A stretch of 64,000 nucleotides of DNA, from the NCBI RefSeq assembly GCF_020966635.1, contig NZ_JAJKFQ010000011.1, forward strand, positions 806,001-870,000, given 5' to 3'. The DNA comes from Stieleria sp. JC731. Lineage in GTDB: Bacteria > Planctomycetota > Planctomycetia > Pirellulales > Pirellulaceae. The translations under genes and the position numbers were made by a program. Positions within the stretch are counted from its first letter, which is position 1; each line of letters opens with the position of its first letter. This document shows positions 58,453-64,000 of this stretch, piece by piece. The notes under the pieces are model-generated. The model made no database searches. It was not told where the DNA came from and saw only the letters and a program-made list of their open reading frames with translations.

Positions 58453-60789
58453 ATGACCCAACAAGACAACTCGCAAACGAACTCGGAAGCCCCGTCGACC
58501 GCTTCCGCGCCGCCTGCATCTACCGGATCGCCGATGCCCAACGCAAGTCATCCTGACAACGCTCGTACAAATTCCACAGACCTTCAGCAGGATGACGGTG
58601 AATCCGCAAATTCGTCTGGTCAACAGGAACAGAACACCAGCGGTACACCGCCACATCAGCCGTCTGAACAAGATGCGGCTGCGAATGCACCTCAAGCCGA
58701 TTCAGCTGTGTCCGCCGATCTAGCCTTGGCAAGCGGCAGTGCTGTCCAAGGTGAGCTATTGCCTGCGGAAGTGACTAGCGATAGCGACAGCAATTCGGCT
58801 GACCAAGGTCCCGCACGGACGCTAGCGCCCGAACGTTTCCAAACCGGCGCTAAAACGGTTTCTTTGTTTTCCGGTTTTAAGACGCCAAAGATGCTGCGCT
58901 GGATGCGTACTTTGGATGAAATCGCTGGGTGGGAACCGACACTGCAAAAAGACACCGATGGCGAACTTAAAAAGCGTTCGCTCGCCTTGCGCTATCGTGC
59001 GATGGCTGGTGAGAAACTGGCAAAGCTTTTGCCCGAAGGCTACGCGCTGGTTCGTGAAGCGGGGCGCCGAGCCAACGGAATGCGGCACTATGACGTGCAA
59101 ATGATCGGTGGGATTTCCCTGTTCGAAGGCAGCATTGCCGAGATGCAGACGGGTGAAGGTAAAACGCTGACCGCAACGTTGCCTCTGTATATTCACTCGC
59201 TCGTCGGCAAAGGCGCTCACCTGGCAACGGTGAACGATTACTTGGCCAAACGGGATGCCGAGTGGATGATGCCGATCTTTCACATGTTAGGAGTCAGCGT
59301 CGGAATCATTCAAACGTCTGATGACCAAGGGTCACGGCGAAAGTCGTACGGTTCCGCGATCACTTATGGGACCGCAAAGGAATTCGGGTTCGACTTTTTG
59401 CGTGATCGGTTGCTGTTGCGTGCACAAAACCGAATCCAGACAGAAATGCTTGGCGACGGAGGTGGCGGTTTTTCCGAATCCGGTGACAAGCCCGTCATGC
59501 GAGGCATGCACTTTTGCTTGGTTGACGAGGCCGACAGTATTTTGATCGACGAAGCGAGAACTCCGTTGATCATCGGCAGCCTCGAAGACACCGTTCGTGA
59601 CCAGATCACCGAAACTTATCGTTGGGCTTCGGAGCACGCGCCAGAATACGTTCTGGATGAACACTACGAGATCGACGACGAAACCAAGCAGTACGAGCTG
59701 ACTGCCAGGGGCCGCCAAAAGGTCCGGTCGTTACCCAAAAGTGACCTCGTCCGAACGATGGGCTTGGTGGATTTGTACGAGTACACCGAGCGGGCAATCA
59801 AAGTCCACCGCGAGTTCTTGTTAGACCGGCAATATGTTGTCCGGCCCGGCGAAAAAGGGACTGACGAAATCGTTATCGTCGACGAGTTTACCGGACGACT
59901 TGCCGAAGGCCGTAAATGGCGCGACGGTATCCACCAGTCGATCGAGGCAAAGGAAGGTCTCGATATCAGCGTTCCCACGGGCCAAGCGGCTCGAATCACG
60001 GTCCAGGATCTATTTCTGCGATACAACCACCTCGCGGGAATGACCGGGACGGCAGCAACCAGTGCGGGTGAATTGCGGCGCATCTATCGAACTCCGGTCC
60101 TTCGTGTTCCGACAAACCGGCCGCCGAAACGAAAGCAGCTTGCCGACCGAGTTTTTGGCGCTTTGGATTCGAAATTTAGGGCCATCGTTGATGAGGTCCA
60201 GGAGATCCATGCGACCGGTCGCCCTGTTTTGATCGGAACGCGATCGATCGACAAGAGCGAAATCCTGTCGAGGATGTTGACCGAGATTGGCATCGAGCAT
60301 GAAGTTCTCAACGCGAACAACGTCGAGCGTGAAGCGGAAATCGTTTCCGATGCCGGCGGGTTGGGACGCGTCACTGTCGCGACGAACATGGCCGGTCGTG
60401 GTACGGATATCAAACTGTCCGACCAGATTGTCGACCTCGGCGGAATGCATGTCATTTGTACCGAATTGCACGACGCGGCTCGGATTGACCGTCAGCTGAT
60501 CGGTCGTTGCGGTCGGCAAGGTGACCCGGGATCTTATCGTCAGTATTTGTCGCTTGATGACGACATCTTGAAAGGCGGTTTGGGACCCGACAAAGCAGAG
60601 AAACTGAAAACTCGCGGTGAGAACCTGCAAGGCTCAGTCGATTCGTATGCGAAGCTTTTTCGGAAAGCTCAACGCAAAGTCGAAAAGAAACATTTCCGTG
60701 ATCGGATGGTGCTGCTACACCACGAAAAGGAACGGAAGAAAATGCAGCGTGAGATCGGTCAGGATCCTTACCTGGATACCCCAGATTGA
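58453..60789 (+). CDS. Truncated SecA-type ATPase (SecA paralogue)
   Basis: A 778-residue protein. The first 130 residues are Ser/Gln/Ala-rich and disordered. A SecA motor follows: MQTGEGKT (Walker A, about 235), ATVNDYLAKRDAEWM, YGTAKEFGFDFLRD, VDEADSILIDEARTPLIISG-like, IVDEFTGRLAEGRKW, LAGMTGTA, TNMAGRGTDIKL and LIGRCGRQGDPGS, so ATP hydrolysis should work. The chain ends just after AQRKVEKKHFRDRMVLLHHEKE, which aligns with the start of the helical scaffold domain, so the two-helix finger, wing domain and zinc-binding tail of a canonical SecA are missing. It is therefore an accessory SecA-like protein rather than the housekeeping one. ATG at 58453. Confidence 0.93.
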   Translation: MTQQDNSQTNSEAPSTASAPPASTGSPMPNASHPDNARTNSTDLQQDDGESANSSGQQEQNTSGTPPHQPSEQDAAANAPQADSAVSADLALASGSAVQGELLPAEVTSDSDSNSADQGPARTLAPERFQTGAKTVSLFSGFKTPKMLRWMRTLDEIAGWEPTLQKDTDGELKKRSLALRYRAMAGEKLAKLLPEGYALVREAGRRANGMRHYDVQMIGGISLFEGSIAEMQTGEGKTLTATLPLYIHSLVGKGAHLATVNDYLAKRDAEWMMPIFHMLGVSVGIIQTSDDQGSRRKSYGSAITYGTAKEFGFDFLRDRLLLRAQNRIQTEMLGDGGGGFSESGDKPVMRGMHFCLVDEADSILIDEARTPLIIGSLEDTVRDQITETYRWASEHAPEYVLDEHYEIDDETKQYELTARGRQKVRSLPKSDLVRTMGLVDLYEYTERAIKVHREFLLDRQYVVRPGEKGTDEIVIVDEFTGRLAEGRKWRDGIHQSIEAKEGLDISVPTGQAARITVQDLFLRYNHLAGMTGTAATSAGELRRIYRTPVLRVPTNRPPKRKQLADRVFGALDSKFRAIVDEVQEIHATGRPVLIGTRSIDKSEILSRMLTEIGIEHEVLNANNVEREAEIVSDAGGLGRVTVATNMAGRGTDIKLSDQIVDLGGMHVICTELHDAARIDRQLIGRCGRQGDPGSYRQYLSLDDDILKGGLGPDKAEKLKTRGENLQGSVDSYAKLFRKAQRKVEKKHFRDRMVLLHHEKERKKMQREIGQDPYLDTPD

Positions 60790-61177
60790 CGCAGGTTTTG
60801 TCGGTTTTCTCTAAATCCGACTGAAGTCTTTCGATTGCTCTACCGACACGCGTGCCAATTCAAAAAAAAGCTAGAAACCCGTCTCAGACGAGCTTGACAG
60901 CAGGATTGCGTAAATCGTATCCCCGCTTCCGTGTCTACTAGCTCCCGGCACTTCCGCCCACATCCGCGGCGAGCGTCGGAGCCGATTTGCAGGCTTAGAT
61001 TGTTCCGCAGGCATTACGCCTAGGGGCGATCAAAGCATGCCAATAGCACGCGCCATGTCAGTCCGATGCGGTTGGACCGACGTGCCGTGGGGCTAGCCTT
61101 GACGTCGGTGTTGTTTGCGCACGTAGGCGACAACACGTTGTATTTACAAAGTCTCACCGCGAAGAAGGAGTGTCGCG
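60790..61177. other. Intergenic leader of the secretin gene
   Basis: A 388-bp gap between two plus-strand genes. A short palindrome (cgtctcagacg) lies near 60880 beside an A-run. No gene was seen. The ribosome binding site of the next gene is at its right end. Confidence 0.5.
61164..61170 (+). promoter_or_regulatory. Strong Shine-Dalgarno site deciding a TTG start
   Basis: GAAGGAG lies 7 bases before TTG 61178, which is the only in-frame start that gives a complete signal peptide. Such a strong site is rare in this window. Confidence 0.75.
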
Positions 61178-64000
61178 TTGAAACGCCACGAAAGACTTTT
61201 TGGCCCCAAGAGTTGGGGTGCCGCCGTTATGGCGTGCCTTGTAGGGACGTCAACCGTCTCTGCACAGCTGTCGATGCCGGGAATGAACCTGCCATCCAAA
61301 GAAAATTCAGGCGCGGCAACGACTGCCGTTCCTTCTTACGCGCAAGGCGCAGCTGTGACGGCGCCCGGCCAACGAAGCGGCAAAGCCCTCGTCGGTCAGG
61401 CTCGTGCGGCACTTGATGCGAAACAATTTGAATCCGCCGTCGAGCTGTATCGTGCAGCTCAAGCGGCAGCGAACGTCGATCCCAACATCAAGTCCGATGT
61501 GGCTCGTCTTCGCGTTGACTTGCAAATCGCCGGTATCGACGCCGGTCTGCTGAATCTGCCACCACAGATGGCCGGAGCCGTTCAAGCTCAGCCAATGCCG
61601 ACCGCGCAACAAAACGTTGCCGCAGCGAAGAACGAAGCCTTACGCTTGGTCGCCCAAGGCCGTTTGGCACTCGATCGTGGCGATACCGCTGGCGCGCTAA
61701 ACTTTGCTCGCCAAGCACAACAGCTGAACGTGCCCGAGTCGGCGTTCGGTCCAGGTGAGCCACGCGTTTGGAATTTCGTCCTCGATGCCGAGTCCGCCGC
61801 AAAGCGAACTGGCGTGATGAATTCGCAAATCGCTCTGGCCGGTGGTACCGGCGGAGTGGACGGTGACGAAGCCGGCTTCATCAAGCAAATGCTGTTCAAC
61901 GGTGAACCCGGAACTGCGGTTCAACAAGTCCAAGCTTTGGGTGCCCCAATTCCACAAGCCGACTTGGCTGATCCGCATGCGGCATACGAAGCTGGTCTGG
62001 AAGCTCTCAAAGCTGGCGACCAAGTCACCGCACGCATGCACTTCGTGGAAGCTTGGAAATACGAAAGCCAACTCGACTTGGCAACTCGTAACGCTCTGAA
62101 AGACAAGTTGACCTTGTTGCAGACCAAGCGTTTGCCAACCGCAGCCGAAAAGGCCGAGATGACCGCCATCGAGCGAGTCGATCTCGAAACCAAAGAAATG
62201 ACGCAGCGTCTCTATCGCGAGATCACTGCCGAATTGGCCAAGACCGCTGACATGCGGGAATCGGCTCCTTTGGATGCGTTGGACGCATTGAACCGACTTC
62301 GCCGACGCGTCGACGGTTCGAATGTTCCCGAAGCGAACAAGTCCGCGCTCGTCCGTATGGTCGACCGTGAACTTGAAAAGCAAAAACAATACGTCGAAAC
62401 CAATCGCGCCGAAATCGAACTGGAACTTCAAAACGAAGCCGTTCGTACCGAGATGGCTACCGAAGCCGCTCGCAACGCACGAATCGACGAAGAAATCTCT
62501 AGCCTTGTCGAAACGTTCAACGAACTCGTTCGTGACCAACGTTTTGCCGAAGCCGAAGTTGTTGCGAAACAGGTTAGCGAACTGCAACCCGGTTCGACCA
62601 TCGCAACCAACATGATGCTGAAAAGCCGTTTCGCATCACGCGATCAAATGATGCGTGACATTCAGTCCGGCAAGGAAGAAGTCTTCCAATACGGATTGAT
62701 GGATGTTGAGCGATCAGTATCAGAGATGGCCGGATACGATCCTGACCAGCCGATGACCTTCAATCGTGACCCACAATCGTGGCACGAATTGTCGATCCGA
62801 CGCAGCCAAGATTCCAGTTCGCTGTTCGGTACCGTTCAGGAACAACAGTTGAAAGCCAAGCTTTCGACTCGCGTGAACGTTCAATACCGCAACCGTCCGC
62901 TTGGCGAAGTCATCGCTGACCTGTCCAGCGTGACCGGAATCCCAATGGTGCTTAACCGCCGTGCTTTGGCTGCGGTCAACGTTCAAGAAGACACCGTGGT
63001 GTCACTGGAACTGAGCAACCAAATTGAACTCAAGAGTGCGTTAAATCTGATTCTTCAAGATTTGGATTTGGCCTACGAAATCAATAACGAAGTTCTGCAG
63101 ATCACCAGCGCCCAGGCAAAGCGTGCAAATGTTGTCACCCGTGTCTACAAAGTTGCGGACTTGGTCACACCGATTCCAAACTTTGTCTCCAGCCACGATG
63201 ACGGCTTGGCCGGTGCATTGCGAGCGGCTTATCAGATGACCAATCCTCGATTGGACGTCCAGATGATGCCGGTCTCGGCGACCGACTTGGGAATGCGTCA
63301 AGCAAACGCGATGAGTCCATCGAAGATGAACTCAAACATGCTTGGCCAGTACAGCCCCATGGGATCGCAAGGCGGCTTCGGCCCACAGAATCCTCCCGGC
63401 GGTGCCGGTGGTGGAGCATTCGCGGACTTTGATTCGCTGATGCAGCTGATTCAAACGACGGTTGTGCCTGATACCTGGGAAGCCATGGGTGGTAACAGCA
63501 CCATGGCACCTTACCAGCAGAACCTCAGCCTGATCATCAGCACCACCAGTGACGTTCACGATCAAATCGTTGACCTGATCGAATCGCTGCGATCGCTGCA
63601 GAACTTGCAGATCACGATCGAAGTTCGCTTCATCACCTTGTCCGATACGTTCTTCGAACAAATCGGTGTCGACTTTGACGTCCAGTTCGATGACAACGTC
63701 ACCCAATTGCCAAACGATGACGAAGGTCCTAGCGTGACTGTCGGGTTGAGTGCACTCGGCCTGCCGACTTCCGACTTTGACATCCGATTGGACAACACGC
63801 TGTCTGTGACACCGGCATTCGGTGCCCCTGACGCGGGTTCACTTTCGACACTCGGATTTGCGATCCTTAGTGACATCGAAGCGTTCTTCTTCCTGCAAGC
63901 AGCTCAGGGTGACGAACGAACCAACGTCATGCAGGCTCCAAAGGTCACCCTGTTCGACGGCCAAATTGCCTCGATCAACGACCAGTCGCAGCGTCCTTTC
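61178..64000 (+). CDS. Secretin (type II/IV pilus-like), partial at right edge
   Basis: The frame is open from TTG 61178 to the end of the window, 941 codons, without a stop. Residues 1-31 are a signal peptide (AAVMACLVGTSTVSAQ). Residues about 65-450 are helical TPR-like and coiled (ALVGQARAALDAKQFESAVELYRAAQ, several ALxxGD units). A short STN/N-domain-like fold comes at about 565-650 (VNVQYRNRPLGEVIADLSSVTGIPMVLNR), then an N1-type part interrupted by a Gly/Pro-rich loop, and from about 790 the secretin domain (NLSLIISTTSDVHDQIVDLIESL, ITIEVRFITLSD, RTNVMQAPKVTLFDGQIASI). This should form the outer-membrane channel of a secretion or pilus system; the long N-terminal TPR part is typical of planctomycete members. 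Confidence 0.88.
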   Translation, partial: MKRHERLFGPKSWGAAVMACLVGTSTVSAQLSMPGMNLPSKENSGAATTAVPSYAQGAAVTAPGQRSGKALVGQARAALDAKQFESAVELYRAAQAAANVDPNIKSDVARLRVDLQIAGIDAGLLNLPPQMAGAVQAQPMPTAQQNVAAAKNEALRLVAQGRLALDRGDTAGALNFARQAQQLNVPESAFGPGEPRVWNFVLDAESAAKRTGVMNSQIALAGGTGGVDGDEAGFIKQMLFNGEPGTAVQQVQALGAPIPQADLADPHAAYEAGLEALKAGDQVTARMHFVEAWKYESQLDLATRNALKDKLTLLQTKRLPTAAEKAEMTAIERVDLETKEMTQRLYREITAELAKTADMRESAPLDALDALNRLRRRVDGSNVPEANKSALVRMVDRELEKQKQYVETNRAEIELELQNEAVRTEMATEAARNARIDEEISSLVETFNELVRDQRFAEAEVVAKQVSELQPGSTIATNMMLKSRFASRDQMMRDIQSGKEEVFQYGLMDVERSVSEMAGYDPDQPMTFNRDPQSWHELSIRRSQDSSSLFGTVQEQQLKAKLSTRVNVQYRNRPLGEVIADLSSVTGIPMVLNRRALAAVNVQEDTVVSLELSNQIELKSALNLILQDLDLAYEINNEVLQITSAQAKRANVVTRVYKVADLVTPIPNFVSSHDDGLAGALRAAYQMTNPRLDVQMMPVSATDLGMRQANAMSPSKMNSNMLGQYSPMGSQGGFGPQNPPGGAGGGAFADFDSLMQLIQTTVVPDTWEAMGGNSTMAPYQQNLSLIISTTSDVHDQIVDLIESLRSLQNLQITIEVRFITLSDTFFEQIGVDFDVQFDDNVTQLPNDDEGPSVTVGLSALGLPTSDFDIRLDNTLSVTPAFGAPDAGSLSTLGFAILSDIEAFFFLQAAQGDERTNVMQAPKVTLFDGQIASINDQSQRPF

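Noticed and set aside
61066-61416. Plus-strand frame of 116 codons at the start of the secretin
   Set aside because: It overlaps the secretin reading frame, which has a signal peptide and strong ribosome binding site; its product is basic and patternless.

Overview
The window looks like a piece of a planctomycete chromosome, most likely a Rhodopirellula-type member of the Pirellulaceae. The markers are a PSCyt1/DUF1549/DUF1553 gene followed by a Tat-exported DUF1501 gene, a BBP7-type porin, a membrane-anchored CRTAC1/ASPIC-UnbV protein, a divergent pair of an ECF sigma factor and a membrane Ser/Thr kinase, many large secreted proteins of unknown function, and frequent GTG/TTG starts with weak ribosome binding sites. 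Most of the window is ordinary chromosomal coding sequence. No tRNA, rRNA, insertion sequence, integrase or CRISPR array was recognised.

Layout. 1-8.8 kb (minus strand): two translationally coupled genes for very large secreted/membrane proteins that appear to share a repeated module; the second gene runs off the left edge. 9.1-12.4 kb: a conserved hypothetical, a 2-Cys peroxiredoxin, an EF-hand protein with pentapeptide repeats and a small CPXCG-type zinc protein. 12.7-18.3 kb: a degenerate SelA-like protein, a small membrane protein divergent from an HDAC-family deacetylase, a tyrosine-rich secreted peptide with a structured 3' end, a CARDB-like secreted protein and an FKBP lipoprotein. 18.9-24.9 kb: membrane kinase and ECF sigma factor (divergent), a secreted beta-sandwich protein, a GNAT enzyme, a BON protein and a small membrane protein.

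24.9-40.5 kb is the most distinctive part: an S49 (SppA-like) lipoprotein that lacks the serine nucleophile, a FtsX/MacB-type permease, an 6.5-kb highly reducing type I PKS gene (KS-AT-DH-psiKR-ER-KR-ACP), an overlapping NRPS gene (C-A-PCP-TE), and, convergent to them, an unusual membrane-anchored coiled-coil/TPR protein fused to an agmatine/peptidyl-arginine deiminase-like domain. The PKS and NRPS together could build an acyl chain and join it to one amino acid; the role of the deiminase fusion is unknown.

40.9-43.1 kb holds a Wza-like polysaccharide export lipoprotein and a probable partner lipoprotein. 43.8-48.3 kb is the PSD1/DUF1501 pair. 48.3-48.9 kb is an intergenic array of a GC-rich repeat that also occurs near 18.7 kb. 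48.9-53.6 kb is a two-gene operon (multihaem cytochrome with TPR tail, then CRTAC/ASPIC protein). 53.9-56.4 kb has an M32 carboxypeptidase and an aldo/keto reductase; 56.8-58.2 kb a BBP7 porin; 58.5-60.8 kb a SecA paralogue cut off inside the helical scaffold; and 61.2 kb to the right edge a secretin with a long TPR-like N-terminal part, truncated by the window.
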